A DNA stretch of 64,000 nucleotides from Aureimonas jatrophae (GTDB taxonomy: Bacteria; Pseudomonadota; Alphaproteobacteria; Rhizobiales; Rhizobiaceae), in the NCBI RefSeq assembly GCF_900104035.1, contig NZ_FNIT01000002.1:310001-374000 (forward strand), written 5' to 3'. A model generated the notes under the pieces. It was not told the origin of the DNA, did no database searches, and worked only from the letters and a program-made list of their open reading frames with translations. Both the position numbers and the translations under genes were made by a program. Of the stretch, positions 44,084 through 53,838 are shown piece after piece (the first letter of the stretch is position 1; each line of letters begins with the position of its first letter).

Positions 44084-46480
44084 TCACCAGCCCGGCGGAA
44101 CGGGCCGGGGCGGGCGCATCGCGCCCGAGCGCGGCGCCGGATCGCCGGGCGGCCAGGCCAGCGCATCGCCATCGCCCGCGACAAGCGGGTTGCAGAACGG
44201 ATCGCACGCCGCCGCATGAGCCCAGCGCGCCTCCAGCCGCGCCGCTTCGCGCATCTGCGCCGCGCGCTCCAGCGGCGAAGGCGACACCCCCGCGCCCTCG
44301 CGCCAGAACCGTGCGTCGGGCGACACGACGATGCGTCGCCCCAGGGCCTGAAGCTTCAGCGCGTAGTCGGCCGCGCCGAAGCGACACGGAAACAGGACCG
44401 GGTCGAACCCGCCCAGCGCCGTGAAGTCGGCGCGCCGTGTCGCAAAGGCCTCCGGCAGGATCGCCGCCACCTGATGGGCGACGCGCAGGACGTCGCCGGG
44501 TCCCGGATCCTGCGCACCGCACCCCCATCCGCGCGGCTCCGGCGCACGCCCGAGCGACAGGCGCAGGCCGGCCTGGAGAACGAAGCCCTCGCGGTCCGTG
44601 ATGAGCGGGGCGACGAGACCGGTCCCGGGGTCGCCGAGACGCCCGAGGAGCTCGGCAAGCCACGCGTCGTCCAGCGGACGCAGCCGCGCGTCGAGGAGGC
44701 ACACGGCCTCGGTTTCCGCCCGCATCAGCGCGCCGGCGAGCCGGCGTGCGGACGACACGCCCGCCGGCGCGCATTCCACCGCGACGCCGCCGAGCCGCAG
44801 GCTCCGGGCGCTCGCCTCGTCGAGGGCGCAGGCCGAGACGGACAGGGCGACGCGCGCGACCCGGCGCGAGGCTTCCAGCGCGTCCAGCGCTCGCTCCAGC
44901 ACAGCGGCATCGCCATGGCCGAGGTCGAGAACGATGGTCGCGTCCATCGCGACCGCGCGGCGGATGCGCACCGCCGGCAGCGTCGTGTCCGCGCGCGGCT
45001 CGACATCGGCCGCGGTGTCCTCCCGCGCCAGGATGCGGCGCGCGGCCGACGCGAGCTGATCCGCTGCCCCCGCGCCGAAGAGCGGCAGCGCGAAGCCGAA
45101 GCCGGGAACGTGCCGATGGGTGTTTCGGCTCGAAGCGCCCTCGAGCGGGGACAGAAACAGGTCGTCGAGCGTGGCGCTGCCCTGCTCCAGCGCCTGGATG
45201 GCGCCGGCTCGGCGAAGGGCGAGCGCGTTGCCCACGGCCCCCTGTTCCAGCATCCGCTCCCGGTCGGGCGCGGTGAGCGCCAGCGGCGCCTCGCTCCCGT
45301 CGGCGAGCACGAGAAACGCGTCGCCATAGGCGAGGGCCGCGTCCGGGTCCGTGACAAGGGCGGAGAGAAGGCGTTCGGCTCCGCCCGGCCGCGCGAGCGT
45401 TCCCGCGCGCATCACGACCAGGAGTTCGCAGTTCGCGCCCTCGTCGCGCAGGAAGTGAAGAAGGTCGCCCGGTTCGAAGCGTCCCTCGCGTTCGGGCAGG
45501 ACGGCGCCGATCCAGTCGGCACGCGGCAGGAGGTCGGGGGCCTGAAGCGTCTCCTCTGCCCCATCCTCGCCGATCACCGCGACCGCGATCCGCATCTGTG
45601 CCGGGAGCTCCGGCACGGCGGGCGGGAAGCGCGCCTCCCATCGTGCAAACTCCGCGAACGGCACCGAACGGGGGAACCAGCGATCGAACCGTTCGGCACG
45701 AGGCCGCTCTGCGTCGGTTTCCGCTCGGCCCTCGAAGAAGGCGGCAAGGCCGTCGGGAGCGGCGAGGATCGGGAGAGGTGCGCCGGGCAGGGGACGGCCG
45801 GCGACCCGGATCTCCACCTCGTGCAGCCGTCCATCGGCCCATTCCTCGGGAAGGCGCAGGCGAAAGCCCGGCTCGGCTTGAAGGTCCCCGCCGCGCTCGA
45901 CACTCCGCCATCGGTCGGCGCGCGCGACGGCCACCGTCTCGTCGTCGATCCGTGCCTCGACGCGCGCCGGAAAGGGCGCGGCCTCTCGGGAAACCCAGCC
46001 CTCGATCTCAAGCCCGCCCCGCCAGCGGGCCAAGCCCCAGGGGCGATCCGCGGGAACGAAAGGCTCACCCTCGTGGAGGCGGATCGGCGAGCCGGGCAGC
46101 GGGGCGCCGTTGGCCAGGCGCACCTCGGCGACGGCGACGTGGGGAAGCTGCGCGCCGTCCAGCGCGAAGACGAAGCCGTAGCACCCGTCGCCGACCGCCG
46201 GACCGTCCGCGCCGGCCAAGGCCAGACCCGGCACGAACAGGTCGGCGCGCGCGATGGTGCTTGCGACGCCGTCGAGGACGAGTTCCACCACGAAGCGACG
46301 CTCGGGATCGAGCGGATCGGCGGCGTGGCCCTCGATCAGGAACTCGCCCGTGCGCGCGACCGCGAGCCGAAGGTCTCCGGCCAGGCTCAACTCGGGGTCG
46401 GGCGCGCCGCCGGCCCGGCGCCTACGGCGCGAGGCGACCAGCGAACCAATCGACGACGGCGCGGACGATATCGGGTTCAC
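44084..46480 (-). CDS. Two GW-type modules plus GT2-like glycosyltransferase domain
   Basis: A 798-residue protein starting at GTG 46480 inside the 3' end of the preceding gene (59-base overlap, AGGA upstream). Residues about 46-108 and 156-214 are copies of a module seen across this locus (IEGHAADP and IEGWVSRE openings, DGCYGFVF and EPGFRLRL ends). The C-terminal third is GT2-like: GLVAPLITDREGFVLQAGLRL, then TRRADFTALGGFDPVLFPCRFGAADYALKLQALG, corresponding to the acceptor-side region of rhamnosyltransferase-type enzymes. A clear N-terminal DXD block is missing, so activity is uncertain. No signal peptide or membrane helix. Likely acts on a surface glycan with its neighbours. Confidence 0.72.
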   Translation of the reverse strand: MNPISSAPSSIGSLVASRRRRRAGGAPDPELSLAGDLRLAVARTGEFLIEGHAADPLDPERRFVVELVLDGVASTIARADLFVPGLALAGADGPAVGDGCYGFVFALDGAQLPHVAVAEVRLANGAPLPGSPIRLHEGEPFVPADRPWGLARWRGGLEIEGWVSREAAPFPARVEARIDDETVAVARADRWRSVERGGDLQAEPGFRLRLPEEWADGRLHEVEIRVAGRPLPGAPLPILAAPDGLAAFFEGRAETDAERPRAERFDRWFPRSVPFAEFARWEARFPPAVPELPAQMRIAVAVIGEDGAEETLQAPDLLPRADWIGAVLPEREGRFEPGDLLHFLRDEGANCELLVVMRAGTLARPGGAERLLSALVTDPDAALAYGDAFLVLADGSEAPLALTAPDRERMLEQGAVGNALALRRAGAIQALEQGSATLDDLFLSPLEGASSRNTHRHVPGFGFALPLFGAGAADQLASAARRILAREDTAADVEPRADTTLPAVRIRRAVAMDATIVLDLGHGDAAVLERALDALEASRRVARVALSVSACALDEASARSLRLGGVAVECAPAGVSSARRLAGALMRAETEAVCLLDARLRPLDDAWLAELLGRLGDPGTGLVAPLITDREGFVLQAGLRLSLGRAPEPRGWGCGAQDPGPGDVLRVAHQVAAILPEAFATRRADFTALGGFDPVLFPCRFGAADYALKLQALGRRIVVSPDARFWREGAGVSPSPLERAAQMREAARLEARWAHAAACDPFCNPLVAGDGDALAWPPGDPAPRSGAMRPPRPVPPGW

Positions 46481-48917
46481 CTTGGTTCCTCGGCACGAGT
46501 AGGGATGGGTCGGACGGGACTTCGGCGCCCTCGCTCCAGTCGAGGCGCGCGGCGGGCAGCGCCGTTTCGGCGGCAAGCCGATCGAACAAGGCGAGCGACG
46601 GGTCGGCGGGCGGCAGAAGAAGCGCTCGCGCGCCCGCCGCACGCAGGCGGTCGGGGAATTCCTCCGGGGTCACCGCGCCCTGCGCATCCATGCCTGCGCG
46701 GATCAGCGCCAGGTCGTCGGCGCTCGGTCCCAATATCGCGCAACACGCCGCGGAACCCAGCCGCAGGCGCAGGGCGGCTCCCAGGCGCAGCGCGAAGGCA
46801 TGCGAGCGCGGCGAGGGAACGCCCATCACGAGCGCCAGAACGGGGGGCGTGCGGTGGCTTGTTGGCCGCGGCGGCGCGACGGCCTTGGCCAGATCGAGCT
46901 CGATGCGCGCGGCATCCGGTTGTCCCCGCAGCCGTTGCCCCAGCGCGGCCAGCGTGGCGCGATCGGAGGCGACGACCTCGAGCCAACGGTCGCCGAGGCG
47001 CTCGTGCCACGCCTCGAACCCGTCCAGCAGGGGCAGGTCCGCTCCGCCATGGCCGACCAGGTCGCCGGCCAGAAGCGTGACGGCGCTCGGGATCGCGGTC
47101 ACGGTCTCCGCCAGGGGCTCGGGCGGCGGCCCACCGCCGAGCTCCAGGCGCTCGGGATCGAGCGCGCGAAGCCAGCGCTGCAACGCCGCGACCTCACGCG
47201 GCAGCTCGAAGGCGAGGGACTGGGGCGCCGCCAGGCCGGTGCCGCGCAACTCGGCTCTCAGCAAGGTACCGACACGGCGCCACGAGAGGAGAACGGCGGC
47301 GCGCCCCGCCGCCTCGTGGCGGGCCAGGCGCTCGGCGGCCAGCGCACTGCCGGCGGGCGCCACGACCAGGATCGGATAACCGCCCGGCGGCGCCTCGCGC
47401 TCGACGGCGGCGCGCGCGGGCGCCAGCGGGTCGGCTCGGCGGAAGGCGGCCGACTCCTCGCGCAGGTCCGGGAAGCGCCGCCGGAGGTGCCGCAGGTTGC
47501 GCGCGACGAGCGGTCCCTTGTCGGCGCCGAAGGAACGCGAGCCATGATGGGCGACGAAGAGATCCGCCGCCGCGACGTTGCGGAAACCGGCGGCGCGCAG
47601 GCGCAGCGTCAGCTCGGCATCCTCGAAATAGCCGCGCTCGTAGACGGCGGAGAAGCCGCCGGCGGCCCGAAGCGCGTCATGGCGCAGGTAGAGCGCAAAG
47701 CCGATGCCGTTCGGCAGGTCCACCGGCGGCGTCGCCGCGCGACGTGCCGCTTCGTCGAGCCGGCTTGATTCCTCCGTCGCGGGAAGGGGGCCCGGCGCCC
47801 CGAGACGCGGCAGGCTGGTCCACTCGCCGTTATTGGAGAGCGGCGTCGCGCTGCCGATATCGGCGGCGGCGTAGACGGCGCTTCGAAGCCTCTCCAGCGC
47901 GCCGCGCGGCAGGATCGCATCGCTGTTGAGGATCAGCGCGTCGCGCTCCCCGATCCCGTCCAGACCGAGCGCCACGGCGCCCGTGAAGCCGAGGTTGACG
48001 GCGGTGCGCCGCAGCTCGATCAGACCGCGTTCGGCCAGCGCCTCGACAAGCGCCCGCAGCGCCGGGTCCGGCGAGGCATCGTCCACCACGACAAGAGCCG
48101 CGTCCGCAAGACGCCGCGCTTCGCGGATCGCCGCGCCAAGGGCGTCCGCCGCGCTGTCGGGGTCGCCGAAGACCGGCATCACGATGCGCAGCGGGCGCGG
48201 CGCGGGCGTGGCCGACGGGGCACAGGCGACGGGCAACGGGGCACCGTGCCGGCTTCGTGCGCTGACGGTCCCCTTGTCGAGGATCGTCCTGCCGTGCCGA
48301 AGCTCGAAGCCGGACAGCGGCCGGCCGATGCGGCCCGCGACAAGGGCCAACGCGCTGCCAGCGGGTGCGAAGGTCGGTCCCGGCTCGGCGTGCAGGAGGT
48401 GGTGGGTTTCCCCGTCCTGATGGAGTAGGGCGAGGACCGGCCGTGCCTCGCCGCGCCAGGCCACCCATCCCGACAGCTCCGCGTCGCGAAGCGCAAGCTC
48501 AGCCACGGCATCCTGACCGGTCGCAAACAGCGCCGACAACGCCGCCAAGCGCGCGTCGTCGGGCGTTGCCGGACCCGCCAGAAGGCGGCGGGCCGCCTCG
48601 CGTCGCTCGCTGTCGCCCGGCGCGAGCCGCAGGGCGGCGAGGCCCACGGCCGGGTCCAGCGGGTCGGCGGCCAGCGCGCCGCTGAGCGCCCGTTCCGCGT
48701 CGAGGCGTCGGCCCGCAAGGCTCGACGCCAAGGCGGCCAACGCGCGTTCGGCCGGTGCGGGAGGCGGCGCGATGCGCAGCCGGCGGTCGAGAAGGCGGGC
48801 GGCCGCATCGGGCCGGCTTTCACGCAGGAGGCGCGAGGCGTTGCGGATCAGCGCTTCGGCGTGCCGCGCGGGATCGGCCAGGATCGGATCGGCGCGCAGG
48901 AGTTCGGTCCAATCCAT
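46422..48917 (-). CDS. GT2 family glycosyltransferase with helical N-terminal repeats
   Basis: An 831-residue protein. Residues 1-140 are helical, TPR-like and Ala-rich. A degenerate copy of the locus module spans about 142-206 (LSGWVAWRGE to LSGFELRHG). From 242 a GT2 domain begins with LRIVMPVFGD, followed by VVVDDASPD (nucleotide-binding Asp pair at 279-280), NLGFTGAVALGLD and LILNSDAILPRGALE, and the acceptor-side GGFSAVYERGYFEDAELTLRLRAAGF. The C-terminal 250 residues are unassigned and resemble a second Rossmann-like domain. Cytoplasmic. Divergent from the Hint-protein gene across 211 bases; its 3' end overlaps the next glycosyltransferase gene. Confidence 0.85.
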   Translation of the reverse strand: MDWTELLRADPILADPARHAEALIRNASRLLRESRPDAAARLLDRRLRIAPPPAPAERALAALASSLAGRRLDAERALSGALAADPLDPAVGLAALRLAPGDSERREAARRLLAGPATPDDARLAALSALFATGQDAVAELALRDAELSGWVAWRGEARPVLALLHQDGETHHLLHAEPGPTFAPAGSALALVAGRIGRPLSGFELRHGRTILDKGTVSARSRHGAPLPVACAPSATPAPRPLRIVMPVFGDPDSAADALGAAIREARRLADAALVVVDDASPDPALRALVEALAERGLIELRRTAVNLGFTGAVALGLDGIGERDALILNSDAILPRGALERLRSAVYAAADIGSATPLSNNGEWTSLPRLGAPGPLPATEESSRLDEAARRAATPPVDLPNGIGFALYLRHDALRAAGGFSAVYERGYFEDAELTLRLRAAGFRNVAAADLFVAHHGSRSFGADKGPLVARNLRHLRRRFPDLREESAAFRRADPLAPARAAVEREAPPGGYPILVVAPAGSALAAERLARHEAAGRAAVLLSWRRVGTLLRAELRGTGLAAPQSLAFELPREVAALQRWLRALDPERLELGGGPPPEPLAETVTAIPSAVTLLAGDLVGHGGADLPLLDGFEAWHERLGDRWLEVVASDRATLAALGQRLRGQPDAARIELDLAKAVAPPRPTSHRTPPVLALVMGVPSPRSHAFALRLGAALRLRLGSAACCAILGPSADDLALIRAGMDAQGAVTPEEFPDRLRAAGARALLLPPADPSLALFDRLAAETALPAARLDWSEGAEVPSDPSLLVPRNQGEPDIVRAVVDWFAGRLAP

Positions 48918-49128
48918 AGCGCCGCTTCGAACGTCCGCTCCCTCGGGTCTGGCGCCATGGTCGTGCGCAAGCGGTACCTATCGCATCGGCGGCTGGCGGG
49001 GGGCTGACCGGCGGCCTTGCTCTTCACGCTTTGCTTGCCCTGTCGCGAGCTTCCGCTTGCGGACGGACGCGCGCTGCACCACGCTCGTCCCGCAGCCTTG
49101 CTTTCGCGCCCGCCGCCCAGAGACCGCC
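48918..49128. other. Divergent gap GT2 / Hint protein
   Basis: This 211-base gap should carry promoters for both divergent genes. I see no clear promoter or operator. The Hint gene has only a poor ribosome-binding site. Confidence 0.35.
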
Positions 49129-50592
49129 ATGAGCCATCCCGACGAGGACATTTCCCCGCACGACGAGGGCGGCGCGGGGCGCGAGCGTTCCGGCTCCTCG
49201 GGATCGCCCGCGTCGGGCGCCGGCTCGGCGGCCGCGAGCGTCGCCATGTCGGGCAGCATCGCGGCCACGGCCGCAACGCCTGCCGCCTCCGCCGCAACGG
49301 CGCGTTCAAGCGCCGAGACGCGCTCCGGGCGGGCCGACGACGGCGTGGGCGAGGCGCGGAACGAAACCGGAAGCAGCGATGGTTCCCCGTCGGCTGGCGG
49401 CGAGGCGGCCTCTGCGGCAGCGGGTGGAAGCGGCGCGAACGGTGCGCAGGCCGTATCCGGGCTGCGCGCGGGGGGGCCTGTCGGCGCGGGCGGGGCCGGC
49501 CCTGCGGTCAACTTAGCTCCTGGCGGTGCGATGCCGAGCGGCGCGTCGCTGTCCGCGGCGGGCGGCTCCGCGGCCGCAGGCGGGAACGGTGCCGCCGCCG
49601 CGGCCGGGCGCGGCGGCGAGGCATCCGGTTCGCGCGGCGAAGCGGCCGGTGCGTCCGGCGAGGGCGCGGCGGCTTCGAACCCAAGCTCCGGTTCCGGCGG
49701 CGAGGGATCGGGCGGCGGCGGCGAAGCGTCCGGCGAGGCAAGCTCGGACACGACGGCGTCGGGCGAATCGTCGTCGTCCGGGTCCGCATCGTCGTCGCCA
49801 TCCGGCGCCGCCACCGAGGCGATCGCCAGCGCCACGGGCGCGAGCGACACCGGCGCGGGCTCGCCTGCGGCGTTCGGGTCGGGCGGCGGTGGATCAGGCG
49901 TCAGCGGCACGAGTGACGGCCTCGGTGTCGGCGGCTCGTCGCCCGCGCCGAGCCTCGTCGCCACGCTGGCCGACGGACCCGTCCCGATCGAGATGGCCGC
50001 GCCGGTCTGCTTCCGGCCCGGCACGCGGCTGGCAACGCCGGGCGGCGAGCGCCCGGTCGAGGATCTCGAGCCCGGCGACCTCGTCGTGACGGCGGACGGC
50101 GCGGTGGAGCGCGTGCGCTGGATCGGGCGCCAAACGCTGGCTGTCCGTGGCCTCGACCCCTTGCGCGTGCAACCGATCCGCATTCGCGCCGGCACTCTGG
50201 GCGAGAGCCTGCCGCGCCGCGACCTTCTTGTTTCGCCCCACCACGCGATCGGCCTCGACGGCGTGCTGATCCATGCCGCGGCCCTTGTGGACGGGGTCGG
50301 CGTCCTGCGCGAGCCGTTGGGGCCGGATCCGCTTCTTTATCTTCACGTGGAGCTCGACCGGCACACGCTGCTTCTAGCCGAGGGCGTGCCGGCCGAGAGC
50401 TTCGTCGACAACCTGCAAGACCTGCCGTTCGACAACGCGGCGGAGCGCGAAACGGGAGACTTCGCCCCGGTCGCCGAGATGGCGTTGCCGCGTGCGAAGT
50501 CGCGCCGCCAGGTTCCGCTTGCCACTCGTCGGCGTCTGGAAGCGCGTGCCCACGCCCTGTTCGGATCGCAAGCGTCCGACCGCGCCGCCTAG
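49129..50592 (+). CDS. Hint-domain protein with long Gly/Ser/Ala-rich N-terminus
   Basis: A 487-residue protein of two contrasting parts. Residues about 12-280 are almost only Gly, Ser, Ala and Glu with few hydrophobics, an extended, potentially O-glycosylated region. A Hint (hedgehog/intein, Hint_2-like) domain spans 294-428: Cys294 in VCFRPGTRLATPGGERPVEDLEPGDLVVTADG, then VRWIGRQT, RRDLLVSPHHAIGLDGVL and LDRHTLLLAEGVPAESFVDN. Such domains can self-cleave at the initial cysteine; a tail of about 60 basic residues follows. Neither a signal peptide nor RTX repeats are present, so the export route is unclear. Encoded alone on the plus strand between glycosyltransferase genes. Confidence 0.82.
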   Translation: MSHPDEDISPHDEGGAGRERSGSSGSPASGAGSAAASVAMSGSIAATAATPAASAATARSSAETRSGRADDGVGEARNETGSSDGSPSAGGEAASAAAGGSGANGAQAVSGLRAGGPVGAGGAGPAVNLAPGGAMPSGASLSAAGGSAAAGGNGAAAAAGRGGEASGSRGEAAGASGEGAAASNPSSGSGGEGSGGGGEASGEASSDTTASGESSSSGSASSSPSGAATEAIASATGASDTGAGSPAAFGSGGGGSGVSGTSDGLGVGGSSPAPSLVATLADGPVPIEMAAPVCFRPGTRLATPGGERPVEDLEPGDLVVTADGAVERVRWIGRQTLAVRGLDPLRVQPIRIRAGTLGESLPRRDLLVSPHHAIGLDGVLIHAAALVDGVGVLREPLGPDPLLYLHVELDRHTLLLAEGVPAESFVDNLQDLPFDNAAERETGDFAPVAEMALPRAKSRRQVPLATRRRLEARAHALFGSQASDRAA

Positions 50593-50595
50593 AGG

Positions 50596-53500
50596 TCAGC
50601 CCCGCGGGCGGCGACGCCCGCCAAACGCCGTGCGGCTCCAGTGCCGGTCGCTGCTCTTGTAGGCGGCCAGACAATGGATCGCGACGTGGTCGAGAAACGC
50701 GGCCCGATCCAGGACAACCAGATCCGGGTTCCCGGCGGCCACGACGCCGGCGGCGATGCGTGTTAGGAGGCCGGGGCCCGCGGCGAGCCAAAGGATGTCG
50801 CTATCGCCCCGGTTCACCGCCGCGGCCGCCGCGCGGAGCGCCTCGACGACCACCGGATGGTTCGGCCGGGCCGCGAGCCAGTTGTTGCCGAGCGAGCCGA
50901 GATCCTCCTGATAGCAGATCAGACCCGCACCACGCTCGAGAAGGGGCATGATGCCCCGCCGGCACCGGTCGTCGGCATCCGCCCACACGCCGCCTTCGCG
51001 TGCGAGAAGGGCGAGGCGGAAGATGTCGGCCCGCATGGCGGGCTCGCGTGCGCGCCCGAAAGCCAGGCCCACCTCGGGTGCAGCCTCCTGATCGATGAAG
51101 CGCCGCGCGGAAGCGTCGTCCCAGAGCCGGTGGCTGAAGCCGGGATTTCGCCGACGCCAGCTTTCCATGTAGGCCGATACGTCCGCAGGCGGTTCGGGAT
51201 CGGTCCAGAACTGGTGGATCCGGCGCGGCACGCCCCCGTCGCCGGAGCCGAGCATGGCCGGAAGCGCGCCGGCGCGGCGCGCCTCGATGAAGCGCAGGAT
51301 GGCGGGCGCCGTGCTGTCGGGAAAGGCGCGGACGACCGCGTCGATCGCGGCCAGGCGTTCCTGGCCGGGCCGGACCAGCGCGTCGCGAAGGGCCGATAGC
51401 GCGTCCGCATCGAGCCGGAACTCGTCGAGAAGCTGCCCGTAATGGGTTTGCGACGGGTTGGCGGACTGGCCGCGCAGGGCGTTGGCGCCCGCTTCCAGCG
51501 CGGCGAGGTCGGCCAGGACCGAGGTCGCGCGCTCCGTATCGAGCGCGAGAAGCGCGGCATGGGCGAGGCGGTTTCGCACCCAGCCGTCGGTGGGCAGGAG
51601 GCGCACGGCGGCCTCGCCCTCCCTGATCGCACGCGGAAAGTCCCAATGCGCCGCGGCCAGTTGCGCGGCGGCGAAGTGACGGCGCCCGCACTCCGCCGGC
51701 GTGGCGCCGGGTAGCAGCGGCAACAGGGCTGCGGCGGCGGTGAGACGGCCCGCCTCCACCAGGGTGAGCACGGCCTGGGCCGCCAGGAGCGGGTGGCCGG
51801 GATGACGGCGCCGGGCGGCCCGCAGCCGCGCTTCCGCGCGCTCCGGACGGCCGCACTGGCGCTCGATCTCGCTTTGCGCGAGTTCGGTCTCGGCGCGCGG
51901 ACCGAAGCGGCGCCGGATCGCGGCCAAGCGCGCCCGCGCCTCGGCCGGGCGACCCCCGGCCGCCGCCAGCCGCGCGCGCGCGATCTGCGGCCAGATCCGC
52001 CCACCGTCCAGCACTTCGGCTCGCTCCAGGTAGCGCTCGGCCGCGCCGAGATCGTCACGCGACACGGCGTGGCGCGCCTGCGCTTCCGGGAATGCCGGGT
52101 GATCCGGACACGCCGTCTCGCCGCCCGTCAGGAGGTGCAGGGCGCGATCGGCCTGGCCCAGGCGCAGCGCCGCCTCGCTCGCCTCGACCCAGGCTTCCGC
52201 CTGTTGCGGCCAGCGTTGCGCGGCCGCCTCGAAGGCGAGGAGCGCGCCGGGTCCGTCGCCTTGCGCGCGCAGGACATGAGCTCGACCCAGCGCCGCCTCG
52301 GGCGCGCGCGGCGAGCTGTCCGGAACTGTCGCAAGAAGCGCCAGGGCCTCGCGAAAGGCGCCACGCTCGCGCTGCCGCGCGGCGAAGGCGACTGCGAACC
52401 AGCTTTCCGCCGGCTCGGCCTCGATCGCCTCGCGCCACAGCGCGTCGGCGTTTGCCCTATCGCCGCGCGCCTCGGCGAGTTGCGCCCGTCCCGCCAGCGC
52501 CCAGCCGAAACCGGGTCGCGCCAGAAGCGCCGACCGGTAGGCCTCCTCGGCCTCCGCCATCTCGCCGGTCTCGCGCAGGAGGTCGCCCAGGCACAGAAGC
52601 GCGCGCGGATGGCCCGGTGCCCGCTTCAGCGCCGAGGCCAGTCGCGTCCGCGCCGCCTCGATTCCCCGGCTGCGGCGCTCCAGGAGCGCGAGTTCCACGA
52701 AAGCCTCGGGCGGAGCGTCCTCGCGCCCGGCCAGATCGAGATACAGGGCCTCGGCTTCTGCGATGCGGCTCGCCGCGCGCAGCGTGGCGGCGAGTTCCAG
52801 GCCCGCCTGCAACGGCCCATGGCCGCGGGCCCAGCCCGCTCGGGCATGGGCGAGAGCCAGGTCGAGGTCGCCCGCCTCTTGGGCCGCGCGCACCAGGATC
52901 TGCAGCGCACGCAGCGCGCGGGGATGGCCTACGAGATGACGCGCGGCCAGCGTAACCGCTTCCGCGAGCTCGTTCGATCGAAGCAGAGCGTCCGCAAGAT
53001 CCAGGGAATGGGCCGGATCGATCGCGGCAGCGCGCCGCCAATACGCGATCTCGCCCGCGCCGTCGCCGTTGTCGCGTGCGATGCGGGCCAGAAGGCGCGG
53101 CGCGCCCGCAAAGCGCGGCTGCCGCCCGGCCAGCGTTGCCAGCCTTTCGCACGCCTCGTCGGCGCGACCGAGCGCGACCAGCGCTTCTGCGCGATCCAGT
53201 TCGAACCAGGGGTCGTCGGGCCGAAGCTCGGATGCGACGCGAAACGCCGCCAAGGCGGCCTCGCCGTCGCCGCGCATGCGCGCCGCGCGTCCGAGCTCGC
53301 GCACGGCGTGAGGCAGCGGCGTCGCCGACGCCAGCCCGCGCAGCGCTTCCTCCGCCTCGTCGAGCCGACCCAACGCGCGCAGCTCTGCGGCGGCGTCCTG
53401 GCGACTCCAGAGGTCGTCCGGCGCGCGGACCGCAGCGGCCCGAAAGCGCTGCAACGCCTCCTCGTGCCGTCCCTGCCGCCGTGCCACGAGCGCGAGCGTT

Positions 53501-53730
53501 CGGTGCGCCGGGGCGAAGTCGGCCGCCTCGCGCAGGAGCAGCACCGCCTCGCGCTCGGCTTCGTCGACGCGCCCGAGCGCGAGAAGCTCCAGGCCCGCAT
53601 CGTTGCGGCTCCAGCGGTCGCCGGCCTCGCGAAACAGCGCCAGCGCCTGCAGATGGTCGCCTGCCGAGCGGGCAGCCAGAGCTTCGGCGCGCCTGTCGCG
53701 GGTTCCGGCGGGCTCGGGCAGGGCGGACAT
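50596..53730 (-). CDS. TPR-repeat protein with C-terminal GT32-like glycosyltransferase domain
   Basis: A 1044-residue protein. Roughly 780 residues are helical repeats of TPR/Sel1 character, rich in Ala and Arg and recurring as A-L-x-R-x-G-x-x-x-E-A. From 834 a GT32-type domain begins VPRRIHQFWTDPEPP, with RADIFRLALLAREGGVWADADD carrying the DXD-type motif at about 918-921, as in capsular polysaccharide and OCH1-like transferases. This fusion suggests a protein O-glycosyltransferase that recognises an extended acceptor, similar in architecture (not sequence) to TPR-bearing OGT. The start is uncertain (53730, 53763 or 53772). It converges with the Hint gene, three bases apart. Confidence 0.82.
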   Translation of the reverse strand: MSALPEPAGTRDRRAEALAARSAGDHLQALALFREAGDRWSRNDAGLELLALGRVDEAEREAVLLLREAADFAPAHRTLALVARRQGRHEEALQRFRAAAVRAPDDLWSRQDAAAELRALGRLDEAEEALRGLASATPLPHAVRELGRAARMRGDGEAALAAFRVASELRPDDPWFELDRAEALVALGRADEACERLATLAGRQPRFAGAPRLLARIARDNGDGAGEIAYWRRAAAIDPAHSLDLADALLRSNELAEAVTLAARHLVGHPRALRALQILVRAAQEAGDLDLALAHARAGWARGHGPLQAGLELAATLRAASRIAEAEALYLDLAGREDAPPEAFVELALLERRSRGIEAARTRLASALKRAPGHPRALLCLGDLLRETGEMAEAEEAYRSALLARPGFGWALAGRAQLAEARGDRANADALWREAIEAEPAESWFAVAFAARQRERGAFREALALLATVPDSSPRAPEAALGRAHVLRAQGDGPGALLAFEAAAQRWPQQAEAWVEASEAALRLGQADRALHLLTGGETACPDHPAFPEAQARHAVSRDDLGAAERYLERAEVLDGGRIWPQIARARLAAAGGRPAEARARLAAIRRRFGPRAETELAQSEIERQCGRPERAEARLRAARRRHPGHPLLAAQAVLTLVEAGRLTAAAALLPLLPGATPAECGRRHFAAAQLAAAHWDFPRAIREGEAAVRLLPTDGWVRNRLAHAALLALDTERATSVLADLAALEAGANALRGQSANPSQTHYGQLLDEFRLDADALSALRDALVRPGQERLAAIDAVVRAFPDSTAPAILRFIEARRAGALPAMLGSGDGGVPRRIHQFWTDPEPPADVSAYMESWRRRNPGFSHRLWDDASARRFIDQEAAPEVGLAFGRAREPAMRADIFRLALLAREGGVWADADDRCRRGIMPLLERGAGLICYQEDLGSLGNNWLAARPNHPVVVEALRAAAAAVNRGDSDILWLAAGPGLLTRIAAGVVAAGNPDLVVLDRAAFLDHVAIHCLAAYKSSDRHWSRTAFGGRRRPRG

Positions 53731-53838
53731 GGCGGCTCGGGTGTGACGGGACGCCCCGATCATGGCGCGCAAAGGTTAAGCGGGCGCAAAGTCGCAGCGG
53801 GCACCGAGCCCACGCGGGACGGCAGCCGGCGTCCGCGA

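Noticed and set aside
44216..47080. Open frame of about 950 codons on the plus strand
   Set aside because: Antisense to two glycosyltransferase-type genes with clear motifs; composition is typical of a shadow frame.
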